Shown here in pieces: positions 17,319-25,759 of a DNA stretch of 26,168 bases; the stretch's first letter is position 1, and each line of letters opens with the position of its first letter. The notes under the pieces are model-generated. The model made no database searches and was not told the DNA's origin. It was given only the letters and a program-made list of their open reading frames with translations. This stretch comes from DATKXO01 sp035528995 (lineage in GTDB: Bacteria; Planctomycetota; Phycisphaerae; UBA1845). Location of the stretch: the NCBI GenBank assembly GCA_035528995.1, contig DATKXO010000193.1:1-26168 (forward strand), in the 5' to 3' direction. The translations under genes were made by a program, and so were the position numbers.

Positions 17319-17727
17319 CGGTCTTCTCCTTCGCTCCGTTGGGCCGTGCAGGCAGCCGGCAGCGGGGCATGAGTGGAAAGGGACCGCGAACAGAAGGCAG
17401 GCTCCCGCGAGGGGAGGTAGCCGGGCTTGGGGGCGCCGGGGCTCGAACCAGGGCAGGTTCGCGGCTGCGGCGGCCTGCCTGATGGCGGGGCCGGAATCGG
17501 CAGGTTTGCGCGAATGAGCGGTATCGGCGACATGCCCGTTCATGCGCGGGGCGCCGCGCGCGGATAGAGTAGAAGCCCGCCGTAGCCTGGTTGCGCGGGA
17601 AGGGCGAGCTCCCCGACGCCAGGTCTTGAGAACCGGCCTCAGTTTGCCTCGTAACGACCGTTGTTCTTGGGATCGGCCCGCACTGTGCTCCGAACCGTGG
17701 TTGGGTGCGGACGCCCCGGCTCGAAAT
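17319..17727 (-). other. Long 5' leader of the radical SAM operon
   Basis: About 400 nt separate the likely promoter from the radical SAM start. The frame of the enzyme is open throughout, and from ATG 17543 it would add 75 residues with no domain likeness. In another frame a 72-codon ORF (17315-17533) begins MSPIPLIRANLPIP, carries three Cys, and ends in a TGA that overlaps the enzyme's ATG (ATGA). It lacks a ribosome binding site. This stretch may be a regulatory leader; I see no riboswitch I can name. Confidence 0.35.
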
Positions 17728-17756
17728 ACTATACCACGTCTTCTCGTTGGACGCAA
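17728..17756 (-). promoter_or_regulatory. Sigma70-type promoter for the radical SAM operon
   Basis: On the minus strand TTGCGT (complement of 17751-17756) and TATAGT (complement of 17728-17733) are separated by exactly 17 nt. The -10 box matches consensus in five of six positions and lies in the only AT-rich patch nearby. Transcription would start near 17720. The region from here to the intron at 17981 holds no convincing gene on either strand. Confidence 0.55.
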
Positions 17757-18556
17757 GAAAATGAAGAGGTACCATGGTTAAAAAAGTCCGACGGTGGGAT
17801 CGCGGAGGAGATGTCAGCGTCGGATAGCGGGGACGGTTCCATTAGGGCTGAAGGGGCCGACAACCGGCGATCATCATCAAGCCCTACCGGGCGATGAGGT
17901 GACCTGCCGCATGACAGCCGAAGCAACCCTGCCAACCTGCCTAAATTGACGTTGGGGGCCTAAACAACCTTGCCCGGACTGTGTGATTCGCGCAGCGAGA
18001 ACCCGCCGAGCCATAGCAGTCCGTTGAAGTGCGCCGTGAAAAGGCGTGTGTTCTCAGTGGGAGACAGACCCACCCGGTAACTTTCGCTCCAGCCGGTAGC
18101 AATGGGAGCGGCGGTGGAGGTGACAAAACCGTCGAAGCCTCTGATGGAGAGGGTCGCGAATGGCGACTCCGCGAGTCGGCACGCCGTAACGTGCAGTGAA
18201 CGTCGAGCAGGCCCCGAAACAGGCGATGCGGGAGCCGACCGGGCTTCAACACCGGGAAGGCCGCCGCCGTGAACGCCAAGCCCCGAACCTGGGCCAGAAT
18301 AAGGGAAGAGCGAAGAGCGTTCCGGTTCCGCCGGGGTATGGGCGACGGCATGTCGGCACAGGGAACATGGCGCAACACGGGAAGCCTCGCCTGGTGCGGG
18401 CTGGGCACCTGCAACCGGACGCCCGTGAGGGACAGGCCGGGCCGGGCGAGGTGGCGGAAGCGTCCGTAGTACCGCAGGAGCCGGGTAACGCCGGTGGAAG
18501 GAAGGGACGCTGGTTCAAGCCAAACGTCGAAGGTGACAAGGACCGGGAGATTGGCC

Positions 18557-19894
18557 ATGAGCCTGGAGCCTCCAGAGAGGGTCCGGAAGTTGCAGACGGC
18601 GTTGCACGCCAAAGCGAAGGCGGCGCCCAGGTACCGGTTCTACCTGCTGTACGACAAGCTGTATCGCGAAGACATCCTGGCGTACGCGTACCAGGTCTGC
18701 CGCGCGAACCGTGGTGGGCCCGGCGTGGACGGACAGCGCTTCGCGGACATCGAAGCGTACGGTGTGGAGGGCTGGCTGGGTGCACTGGCGCAGGAACTCA
18801 GGAGCAAGACGTATCAGCCCCAGGCGGTGCGACGGGTGTGGATTCCCAAGCCGGGCGGCCAACAGCGTCCGTTGGGGATTCCGACGATCCGCGACCGCGT
18901 GGTTCAGACGGCGGCGGTGCTGGTGCTCGCACCGGTTTTCGAGGCTGGCCTGCCGGACGAACAGTACGCCTATCGGCCCGGGCGCAGTGCGTTGGACGCG
19001 GTTCGCCGCGTACACCGGCTGCTGAACACGGGGCACACGGAGGTGGTGGACGCGGACCTGAGCGGCTACTTCGACAGCATTCCGCACACCGAGCTGATCG
19101 AGTCGGTGGCTCGTCGGATCAGCGATCGGCATGTGCTGCATCTGCTCAAGATGCGGCTGGAGATGCCGGTGGAGGAAGAAGACGAGCATGGGCGGAAGGT
19201 TCGAACACGCCGTGCCCGCAAGGAGCATCGGGGTACGCCGCAAGGCGCTCCGATCTCGCCGCTGCTCAGCAACCTCTACATGCGTCGGTTCGTCTTGGGC
19301 TGGAAGGTTCTGGGCCACGAACAGCGTCAGAGGGCACACATCGTCAATTACGCCGATGGCTTGGTGATCTGCTGTCGCGGCACGGCCGAGCAGGCCGCCG
19401 CGGTGATGCGGGCCCTGATGACCAGGCTGAAACTGGCGGTGAACGAGTCCAAGACGCGGGTATGCCGCGTGCCGGCGGAGAGTTTCGACTTCCTGGGTTA
19501 CACGCTGGGGCGATGCTGGTCGCCGAAGACGGGGCGTGCCTACATCGGTACGCGTCCGTCGCCCAAGCGGATTCGCCGGCTGTGCGCAGCCATCCGCGAG
19601 ACAACTGCACCGCGCTGGCTGCTCAAGACCGCCGAGGACCGCGTGCGAGTGCTGAACCCGATGCTGGTGGGCTGGGCCAATTACTTCTGCCTGGGCCCGG
19701 TCGGACCGGCGTATCGGGCGATCGATCGCTACGCGCGTTTTCGGCTGCGCCGGTGGCTGCGTCGCAAGCATCAACAGCCGAGCCGGGCCATCACCCGCTG
19801 GCCCGATACCTACCTCAACGAGACGTTGGGTCTGGTGCGGCTGGTGCCGCGGGCGCGTAGTTTGCCGTGGGCGCAAGCGCGAGGGTTTGTCCGA
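18557..19894 (+). CDS. ltrA: Group II intron reverse transcriptase/maturase, catalytic site altered and stop lost
   Basis: The protein begins MSLEPPERVRKLQ at ATG 18557, with GGGAGA 6 nt upstream. It shows the RT blocks in order: GGPGVDGQ, KPGGQQRPLGIPTIRDRVVQ, YRPGRSALDAV, DADLSGYFDSIPH, KEHRGTPQGAPISPLLSNLY and the active-site block NYADGLVICC. The maturase (X) domain follows, with VGWANYFCLGPV and TLGLVRLVPRARSLPWAQA; no endonuclease domain is visible. Two faults stand out. The canonical YADD is Y265-A-D-G268, losing the second catalytic Asp by what would be one base change (GAC to GGC at 19358-19360). The expected stop after PWAQA is CGA at 19880-19882. The frame then runs through domain V and antisense to the next gene until 21145; the end given here is the last point before domain V. 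Splicing help may persist; reverse transcription should not. Confidence 0.8.
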
Positions 19895-19927
<33 letters not shown>

Positions 19928-20080
19928 GATCAGCGGGACGCGGAGACGCAACCATGGATCGGATTGACGCACCGGCCGTCAGGCGAAGGCCGCCGGCCGC
20001 CGGCCACTCCCCGACCCTTCCGCCACCGCGCCACGTCTCGACTCTACCGATTTCCCCGCGCCGTGCCGCCGGCCGGCACG

Positions 20081-21100
20081 TCAGTCGGTGACCAGCTTCC
20101 AGGTCGCGTCGGGGTTGTACTCGGTGATCCGGCGGGCGAGTTGCTCCGTGTTGGGGCCGAGGTCCTTCTGGTAGACCTTGCCCTGGTGACTGATGAGGAA
20201 CGTCATCACGCCGGACGAGCCGTACTTTGCCGGCCAGGCGATCAGCGCGAAACCGGCGATCATGTTGCCGTTGATGACGTAGTCGTATCGTCCGCCCGGG
20301 ACGGCCGACCCCTGGCGGGTGAGGATGTGGAAGTAGTAGCCTTGGAAGGGGCGCCGCCCGCGGGGGTCGCCAGGCTTCTTCTTGGCGAAGTACCCCTTGA
20401 GGCTGGCCTCTGCGACCAGGGGCCCGAAGGGGCTCTGCTCCTCGCCGGGGGGCGCTTCCCAGTACAGGCCGTCCTTCCGGCCCGGCCTGCTGCGGAAGTG
20501 CCGGGCGTACTTGAGGACCTCGCTGCCGTCGCGGTCCTTGCTGGCGTACTGGCGCTGGGCCTGCACGTAGGCGCGGCAGACCTCGATGGCCGCCAGCTCA
20601 TTGGCGCCGATCCGCCGGGCGAGGATTTCCTCCTTGCCGGTGACAGCGTCAAAGAACCACTTGCCGTCGTCGGTCTTGACGATCGGAATGGGGAAGGGCC
20701 ACTCCTTGTTGCCGATCAGCAGCACGCTGGTGGTATCGGTCTTCTTCTCCAGACGTGTCTTCTCGGCGGTGCGGGTGACGAACGCCTTGAAGTTGGCGGC
20801 GTCGGCGACGCGGTCCCCGCTGGCGAGGCCCTTCATCGCCGGGCCGAAGATGCCCCGCATGGCCTCCCTCCGCTTGTCCCTGTCCTCGGTCTTCAGGGCC
20901 TCCAGCATGCCCTGCACGGCGTCGGTGTCGCTGGCGAAGAGCCTCTGGTTGGCGGCGGGCTGGCCCGGCACCTCGGCGGGCGCCGCGCTCATCGCCGCTT
21001 TCTGCTGGCAGCCTGCCAGCGCCACGGCGGCAACCGTCGCCGCCACCGTCCACATGCCTGCCAAAACCGAGTGCGAGCAATCCAAACGTGTGTTCCGCAT
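20081..21100 (-). CDS. DUF2950 family lipoprotein
   Basis: This 339-residue protein starts with a lipoprotein signal ending ALAGC (Cys31), so it should be anchored in the envelope. The DUF2950 body includes FASDTDAVQGMLEALK, KTDDGKWFFDAVTGKEEIL, RRIGANELAAIEVCRAYVQA, a GLYW segment, and PFQGYYFHILTRQG near the end. The function of the family is unknown; it is typically encoded beside DUF3300, as here. ATG 21100 has AGGAG 7 nt upstream, which decides the start over the longer open frame. It follows the DUF3300 gene by 86 nt on the same strand, with a strong hairpin between them. The protein ends 34 nt from the group II intron. The plus-strand open frame opposite it is a shadow. Confidence 0.9.
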   Translation of the reverse strand: MRNTRLDCSHSVLAGMWTVAATVAAVALAGCQQKAAMSAAPAEVPGQPAANQRLFASDTDAVQGMLEALKTEDRDKRREAMRGIFGPAMKGLASGDRVADAANFKAFVTRTAEKTRLEKKTDTTSVLLIGNKEWPFPIPIVKTDDGKWFFDAVTGKEEILARRIGANELAAIEVCRAYVQAQRQYASKDRDGSEVLKYARHFRSRPGRKDGLYWEAPPGEEQSPFGPLVAEASLKGYFAKKKPGDPRGRRPFQGYYFHILTRQGSAVPGGRYDYVINGNMIAGFALIAWPAKYGSSGVMTFLISHQGKVYQKDLGPNTEQLARRITEYNPDATWKLVTD

Positions 21101-21125
21101 AGCCTGCTCCTTTCCATCTTGCGAA

Positions 21126-21159
21126 GACCGCTGGTCCGTCAGTGAGCGGACCAGCGGTC
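21126..21159. repeat. Perfect 13-bp inverted repeat between DUF3300 and DUF2950
   Basis: GACCGCTGGTCCG (21126-21138) and its exact complement CGGACCAGCGGTC (21147-21159) enclose an 8-nt loop. It lies 26 nt before the DUF2950 start and has no T tract. It may be a partial terminator, an mRNA-stabilising hairpin or a dyad binding site inside the operon. Confidence 0.75.
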
Positions 21160-21186
21160 GGAAGGGGAATTGCCTTGTCGTCTTCG

Positions 21187-22518
21187 TCAGCGTCTGAGGG
21201 ACTTCCGGCCCCGGCGGCTCTGGTCGTCGGCCTCCTTGCGGGAAGTCTCGTCGGAGAAAGCTCCCCGCCTGGCCGTCGCCGAGGAGGCCGACGGCGTCTG
21301 CGGCGCCCGCTTGGGAGCCACCGTCCGCGTCCGCGCGGGGGCGGGCTTCGGGGCGCGCGTGGGCCCGGCCGCCCGCGTCTTGGGGGCCACCGTCGGCGTC
21401 ACACGGATCGGCACGGGGGCCGGACGCACGACGGGCGCCGGCCGGCGCCACGACGAGCGGCTCTGCTCGGCCCGGCGGCGGCCCCGTTCGACCTCGCTGC
21501 GCGTCGTGATGTGGCCGAAGGTGGTCTGCGGCGTGCGAGCGGGCGTTCGCGTCCCGATGATCCGCGGGCTAGGCCGCCGGATCACTATGGGCGTGACGCG
21601 GACGTTCGGCGGCCCGGGACGGCGGAGGACCCGCATCAGCGGCAGTATCGGGCGGGGCTTGGCCGCGTTGTGCGCCCACGCGCGGGTCAGCGGCATGACG
21701 ACGGCCACCGTCCGGACGACGCGGGTGAACGTGTTGCCGCGGGTGATGACGACGCGGCGATCCACCGGCCACCACCGCTTGTTGGCGTAACGCCACCCGT
21801 GGTGCCATCCCACGCCGACCGCGACCCGGCGATGGGACCAGTCGAAGTAGTTGTCCAGCCAGCGCCCGATCGCGAACTTGGCGCGGAAGACGATCGGCCG
21901 GCGCACGGCGTGCCGGACGTAGACGATCTGCGGGTCGTATTCGGGCACGTACAGGACTTGGGGGTTGGCGGGCAGGATCTGGATGGCGCCGTCGGCCAGG
22001 ATGACCTGCTGCTCGGCCGTCGTCTGCAACGTCCCGGCCTCCAGGGCCCGCTGGCGGAGCCGCTGGATCGATATCAGGACGTCGCTCTGCTGGTTGACGA
22101 AGGCGGCCCCCAGCGCCTGCGTCCATTCGGCGTGGTCGCCCATCAACGTCAGCACCGTCGGGTAGTGCGCCAGGGCCTTGATGGACTGCTCCCAGTTCTG
22201 CTGGTCGATGGCGGCCTCGCTGGCCTGCGGGTTGGCCCGAAGCCACTGCGACGCCAGGACGACCTCCAGCGGGTACGTCGAGGCCGGCAGGATCTGCGCC
22301 AGCAGCGAGTCGGGATGCAGCGCGACGGGAGCCAGCAGGTCGTCGAGCTGCTCATCGAGCAGCAGCGGCGTGACCTCGGGCATCGTCGCCGCCACCGGCG
22401 GGGCCGGGTAGGGGGTTGTGGTCGTCGTGTAGATCTGGGCCCCGGAGGGGCTCAGCAAACTGCCCATCGCCACCGCCATCGCCACCGCTGCGGCACGGAA
22501 CTTCGTCGTTGTTCTCAT
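21187..22518 (-). CDS. DUF3300 family secreted protein
   Basis: This 443-residue protein has a signal peptide (MRTTTKFRAAAVAMAVAMGS, cleavage near PSGA). It then carries the DUF3300 core LDDLLAPVALHPDSLLAQIL, STYPLEVVLASQWLRANP, QQNWEQSIKALAHYPTVL, and the later QVLYVPEYDPQIVYV. A second region is rich in Trp and His (FDWSHRRVAVGVGWHHGWRY). The last 150 residues form a basic tail of Arg, Pro, Thr and Ala with APVVRPAPVPIR-like repeats, which looks disordered and cell-wall- or nucleic-acid-binding by composition only. The family has no established function. ATG 22518 has GGGAG 7 nt upstream; the same frame continues upstream into a comM remnant, but a strong promoter lies between. DUF2950 follows it in the same operon. 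Confidence 0.88.
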   Translation of the reverse strand: MRTTTKFRAAAVAMAVAMGSLLSPSGAQIYTTTTTPYPAPPVAATMPEVTPLLLDEQLDDLLAPVALHPDSLLAQILPASTYPLEVVLASQWLRANPQASEAAIDQQNWEQSIKALAHYPTVLTLMGDHAEWTQALGAAFVNQQSDVLISIQRLRQRALEAGTLQTTAEQQVILADGAIQILPANPQVLYVPEYDPQIVYVRHAVRRPIVFRAKFAIGRWLDNYFDWSHRRVAVGVGWHHGWRYANKRWWPVDRRVVITRGNTFTRVVRTVAVVMPLTRAWAHNAAKPRPILPLMRVLRRPGPPNVRVTPIVIRRPSPRIIGTRTPARTPQTTFGHITTRSEVERGRRRAEQSRSSWRRPAPVVRPAPVPIRVTPTVAPKTRAAGPTRAPKPAPARTRTVAPKRAPQTPSASSATARRGAFSDETSRKEADDQSRRGRKSLRR

Positions 22519-22611
22519 CGTTCGCTCCCTTCCCAAGGGTGATCGGTCGCGGTTCCTGACGCCGGACGTTCCGCCCGATAGACACCCGGAGTGCGTGGAG
22601 GTTAGCTTCTC

Positions 22612-22640
22612 CTGATATCCTGTCGGTCCCGGGGTGTCAA
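22612..22640 (-). promoter_or_regulatory. Sigma70-type promoter for the DUF3300-DUF2950 operon
   Basis: On the minus strand a perfect TTGACA (complement of 22635-22640) and TATCAG (complement of 22612-22617) are 17 nt apart. Transcription would start near 22605, giving an 87-nt leader. Two tandem repeats abut the -35 box on its upstream side. Confidence 0.55.
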
Positions 22641-22643
22641 GCA

Positions 22644-22670
22644 CAATTGCCCGGCCGCAATTGCCCGGCC
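22644..22670. repeat. Two tandem 13-nt repeats next to a -35 box, possible operator
   Basis: CAATTGCCCGGCC occurs at 22644-22656 and again at 22658-22670, a 14-nt period. The first copy ends 3 nt upstream of the TTGACA box of the DUF3300 promoter (read on the minus strand). Such placement suits an activator or repressor binding site, but no regulator gene is nearby and no binding is shown. Confidence 0.4.
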
Positions 22671-22779
22671 GGGCCGGTCGGTGGCCTCGTCGGAACGCAA
22701 AGCGGCCTTTGCACACGGTCTTCCCCGTGACCATCCCGATGAGCCTACCCGCGCTCGACGTGCCGGCAAGACGGCAGGA

Positions 22780-23043
22780 TCCTGGGTCGTAGGCCGACAA
22801 GTCCTTCTTCACGTCCGCCGGCGCGAGGTTGATCGTCCCCTTCGGCCCCGGCCAGTCCCGATAGGCGTCGGGGCTGTTGCGAAGGGCCGCCTGAATCCGC
22901 GAGACGGATTCCTGCACCGCCTTGTCCGCCAGCCCCACGAGCTTGATGTCCGGCTTGTTCGCCGTGGTGACGACGTCCGCCTCCACCTCGCACCCCACGG
23001 CGTCTATCCCCTGCAAGATCGAGCTGTGCACCCGCGAAATCAT
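22780..23043 (-). pseudogene. comM: N-terminal remnant of comM (YifB-like Mg-chelatase family)
   Basis: The frame starting at ATG 23043 reads MISRVHSSILQGIDAVGCEV, then VGLADKAVQESVSRIQAALR and GTINLAPADVKKDLSAYD. These are the conserved opening of the N-terminal domain of ComM/YifB, an AAA+ helicase that acts in natural transformation. Likeness stops after about 88 residues (near 22780), before the AAA+ Mg-chelatase domain, which is absent. The remaining codons continue without a stop into the DUF3300 gene, with no further likeness to ComM. ComM is normally about 500 residues, so this is a broken gene. It sits 163 nt after kbl and the break may mark an old deletion or rearrangement. Confidence 0.82.
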
Positions 23044-23205
23044 CCCGCCACTCCCGCCGGACCGTGAGGTCGGGGCGAATGCCCGCCCCCCGAGAGGAAA
23101 GGCGCCCGGCATCGCTCGGCGCCCCACCCCGTCCCCCCAATGACGCACCGCCCCTCCAAGGACCCAGAAAAGTAGCCTGTCCCGTTTCCTTCTCCTGCAC
23201 TCGGC

Positions 23206-24390
23206 TCACTGCATGCACGCCTCGCGGACCTTGGCGAAGGCGTCCATAGCGAAGTCGAGGTCGCTCCTGCTGTGGGCGGCGGAGATCTGCACGCGGATGC
23301 GGGCCTGGCCCTTCGGCACGACCGGGTAGCTGAAGCCGATCACGTAGACGCCTTCTTCGAGCATCATGTCAGCCATCTTCGTCGCCAGCATCGCGTCGCC
23401 CAGCATGATCGGCACGATGGGATGGTCGCCCTCGGGAATGTCGAAGCCCCTCTCGGCCATGCCCGCGCGAAAGTACCTCGTGTTGGCGGCCAGCTTGTCG
23501 CGCAGCTCCGTGGACTCCGAGAGGATGTCAAGCACCACGAGCGACGTGGCCGCAATCGCCGGCGAGAGCGTGTTGGAGAACAGGTACGGTCGGCTGCGCT
23601 GGCGGAGCAGCTCGACGATTTCCCTGCGCCCGGCGGTGAACCCGCCCGAGGCGCCGCCGAGCGCCTTGCCCAGCGTGCTGGTGATGATGTCGATTCGCCC
23701 CATGACGCCGCAATACTCGTGCGTGCCCCGACCCGTCGGGCCGAAGAAGCCCGTCGCGTGCGAGTCGTCAACCATAACGGCCGCGTCGTAGCGGTCCGCC
23801 AGGTCGCAGATCCCGGCCAGGTCCGCGACGGTCCCGTCCATCGAGAACACCCCGTCGGTGGCAATCAGGCGCATCCTCGCGTCGGCGGCTTCCTTCAGCC
23901 TCGCTTCGAGGTCGGCCATGTCGCAGTTCCTGAAACGCAGGCGCCGGGCCTTGCACAGACGGATGCCGTCGATGATGCTCGCGTGGTTCAGCTCGTCGCT
24001 GATGACGGCGTCCTCGGGCCCCAGCAGCGCCTCGAACAGCCCGCCGTTGGCGTCGAAGCACGAACTGTACAGGATCGTGTCCTCCGCATGGAGAAACTCC
24101 GTGAGCCTGGCTTCGAGTTGCTTGTGGAGCGTCTGCGTGCCGCAGATGAACCGCACGCTGCTGAGGCCGTAGCCCCACGTGTCGTAGCTCTGCTTGGCGG
24201 CCTCGATCACCCGCGGGTCGTCGGCCAGGCCCAGGTAGTTGTTCGCGCAGAAGTTCAGCACTTCCCAGCCGTCCGAAGTGCCGATCCGCACGCGCTGCGG
24301 CGTGGTGATGAGACGCTCGTGCTTGTACAGGCCCGAGGCACGGATGTCCTCCAGCGTCGCCGTCAGGCGTTCTCTCATCGATCCGAACAT
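23206..24390 (-). CDS. kbl: Glycine C-acetyltransferase (2-amino-3-ketobutyrate CoA ligase)
   Basis: This 394-residue PLP enzyme has a length close to E. coli Kbl. It cleaves 2-amino-3-ketobutyrate with CoA to give glycine and acetyl-CoA. Family segments run in order: NFCANNYLGLADDPRV, GYGLSSVRFICGTQTLHK, SDELNHASIIDGIRLCKA, MVDDSHATGFFG and STLGKALGGASGGF. The Schiff-base lysine is Lys242 in the last of these (Lys244 in E. coli). SNTLSPAIAA and ARIRVQISAAHS follow. The ATG at 24390 gives the family start (MFGSMRERL). It begins 9 nt after the stop of tdh on the same strand, so the two form one operon and run consecutive steps of threonine breakdown. No obvious terminator follows it. Confidence 0.96.
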   Translation of the reverse strand: MFGSMRERLTATLEDIRASGLYKHERLITTPQRVRIGTSDGWEVLNFCANNYLGLADDPRVIEAAKQSYDTWGYGLSSVRFICGTQTLHKQLEARLTEFLHAEDTILYSSCFDANGGLFEALLGPEDAVISDELNHASIIDGIRLCKARRLRFRNCDMADLEARLKEAADARMRLIATDGVFSMDGTVADLAGICDLADRYDAAVMVDDSHATGFFGPTGRGTHEYCGVMGRIDIITSTLGKALGGASGGFTAGRREIVELLRQRSRPYLFSNTLSPAIAATSLVVLDILSESTELRDKLAANTRYFRAGMAERGFDIPEGDHPIVPIMLGDAMLATKMADMMLEEGVYVIGFSYPVVPKGQARIRVQISAAHSRSDLDFAMDAFAKVREACMQ

Positions 24391-24399
24391 GGCGTTCCT

Positions 24400-25443
24400 C
24401 TATCGCTCGGCCCAGGTCATCACGACCTTTCCGGACTCACCCGACCGCATGACTTCGAAGGCCTCCTCGAATTCCGTGTAGTGGTACCTGTGCGTGATGA
24501 CCGGGGTGATGTCCAGCCCACACTGGATCATCATGGTCATCTTGTACCACGTCTCGTACATCTCGCGCCCGTAGATGCCCTTGATGGTGAGGCTGTTCCA
24601 GACGAAGAAGTCCCAGTCGATCTCCGTCCTGGGCAGGATGCCCAACATGGCGATCTTCCCGCCGTGACACATGTTCGCGAGCATCGTGCGGAAGGCCTCA
24701 GGGCTGCCGGACATCTCCATGCCCACGTCGAAGCCTTCCTTCATGCCGAGGCGCTTCTGGAACTCCTGGTCCACCTTCTCGTGGCGGACGTCCACCGCAA
24801 GCGTCGCGCCCATCTTCTTCGCCAGCTCCAGGCGGTACGGGTTGATGTCGGTGACCACGATGTGCCGGGCCTTGCAGTAGCGGGCGATGGCCGTCGCCAT
24901 GAGCCCAATGGGACCCGCGCCGGTGATCAGCACGTCCTCGCCGAGCACGTCGAAGCTCAGGGCCGTGTGCGTCGCGTTGCCCAGCGGATCGAAACAACTG
25001 ATCATCTCCAGCGGGATGCTCGGATCGGCCGCCCATACGTTCGTGACCGGGATGCAGAGGTACTCGGCGAACGCGCCCGGGCGGTTCACGCCGACGCTGT
25101 TGGTGTTGGGGCAGAGGTGCCGGCGTCCGGCGAGGCAGTTGCGGCAGCGCCCGCAGACCAGGTGGCCTTCGCCGCTGACCAGATCGCCGGGCGAGTAGTC
25201 GTGCACGTTGTCCCCGAAAGCCTCGACGACGCCGACGAACTCATGCCCCACGTGCATGCCGACGGGGATGGTCTTCTGCGCCCAGGCGTCCCAGTTCCAG
25301 ATGTGCACGTCCGTCCCACAGATGCTGGTCTTGAGGATGCGGATCAGCACATCGTTCGCGCCGACCTCGGGGACCGGCACATCCCGGAGCCACAGGCCTG
25401 CCGCGGGTTCGGCCTTGACGAGAGCCTTCATTGTCCTGTTCAT
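24400..25443 (-). CDS. tdh: L-threonine 3-dehydrogenase
   Basis: This is a zinc-dependent medium-chain dehydrogenase of 347 residues that oxidises L-threonine to 2-amino-3-ketobutyrate with NAD+. The catalytic-zinc ligand is Cys42 in SICGTDVHIWNWD, with His67 and Glu68 in VGHEFVG. The structural-zinc lobe is CGRCRNCLAGRRHLC. The Rossmann motif is GAGPIG, and GIYGREMYETWYKM is typical of Tdh. All of these align with E. coli Tdh shifted by four residues. I took ATG 25443 because GGA lies 8 nt upstream; the ATG at 25431 (MKALVK) matches the E. coli start exactly and is an equal alternative. kbl follows after 9 nt. The product of Tdh is the substrate of Kbl. Confidence 0.96.
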   Translation of the reverse strand: MNRTMKALVKAEPAAGLWLRDVPVPEVGANDVLIRILKTSICGTDVHIWNWDAWAQKTIPVGMHVGHEFVGVVEAFGDNVHDYSPGDLVSGEGHLVCGRCRNCLAGRRHLCPNTNSVGVNRPGAFAEYLCIPVTNVWAADPSIPLEMISCFDPLGNATHTALSFDVLGEDVLITGAGPIGLMATAIARYCKARHIVVTDINPYRLELAKKMGATLAVDVRHEKVDQEFQKRLGMKEGFDVGMEMSGSPEAFRTMLANMCHGGKIAMLGILPRTEIDWDFFVWNSLTIKGIYGREMYETWYKMTMMIQCGLDITPVITHRYHYTEFEEAFEVMRSGESGKVVMTWAER

Positions 25444-25496
25444 CCGTCGAGTCCCTTCCCTGGCGCGGCCGATGGGCAAGCCCATTGCGGCTATGC

Positions 25497-25525
25497 CTTG
25501 TAAGCCCACAGGCGGACCAGTGCAA
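25497..25525 (-). promoter_or_regulatory. Candidate promoter for the tdh-kbl operon
   Basis: On the minus strand TTGCAC (complement of 25520-25525) and TACAAG (complement of 25497-25502) have a 17-nt spacer, and transcription would start near 25490, about 47 nt before the tdh start. The TTGCAC box and spacing are the same as in the candidate promoter of the C25 protease gene. Confidence 0.38.
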
Positions 25526-25759
25526 GCGAGTTCTCCTCTCCGGCCGCAGGTGATCCACTGTCTGTCCTCGAAACGGCCAGTCAGCGCGATGCCGAGCCCG
25601 CGCGGGGGCCCCGCACCGCGGTCCAGCGGAAGCGGGTCATATCCCCCCCCAGAGACGTCGTGTGGGGAACCGGCGGCTCCCTCCGTGGGATGCGCCTGCG
25701 ATGGCCTGCGGGGACGGGGCGCTCGTGCGGCCGCAGGGGATGAATCCGGCGTTCCTTCC

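Noticed and set aside
17430..17455. tRNA-like T arm (GGTTCGAGCCC on the minus strand).
   Set aside because: The T stem has a mismatch and no matching acceptor strand, anticodon arm or D arm is found within 100 nt upstream.
17975..18023. CGGACT just before the intron and AGTCCG at 18018-18023, a possible IBS/EBS pair.
   Set aside because: The six-base match is exact, but position about 40 of the intron is too early for a usual exon-binding loop, and a chance match is likely.
18196..19860. 554-codon open frame on the plus strand inside the intron.
   Set aside because: It is a shadow of the reverse transcriptase frame; its product is low-complexity Gly/Arg/Ala and has no domain likeness.
20081..21145. 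Plus-strand open frame opposite DUF2950, continuing the reverse transcriptase.
   Set aside because: It is open only because the antisense of a high-GC gene rarely has stops; the DUF2950 lipoprotein on the other strand is clearly the gene.
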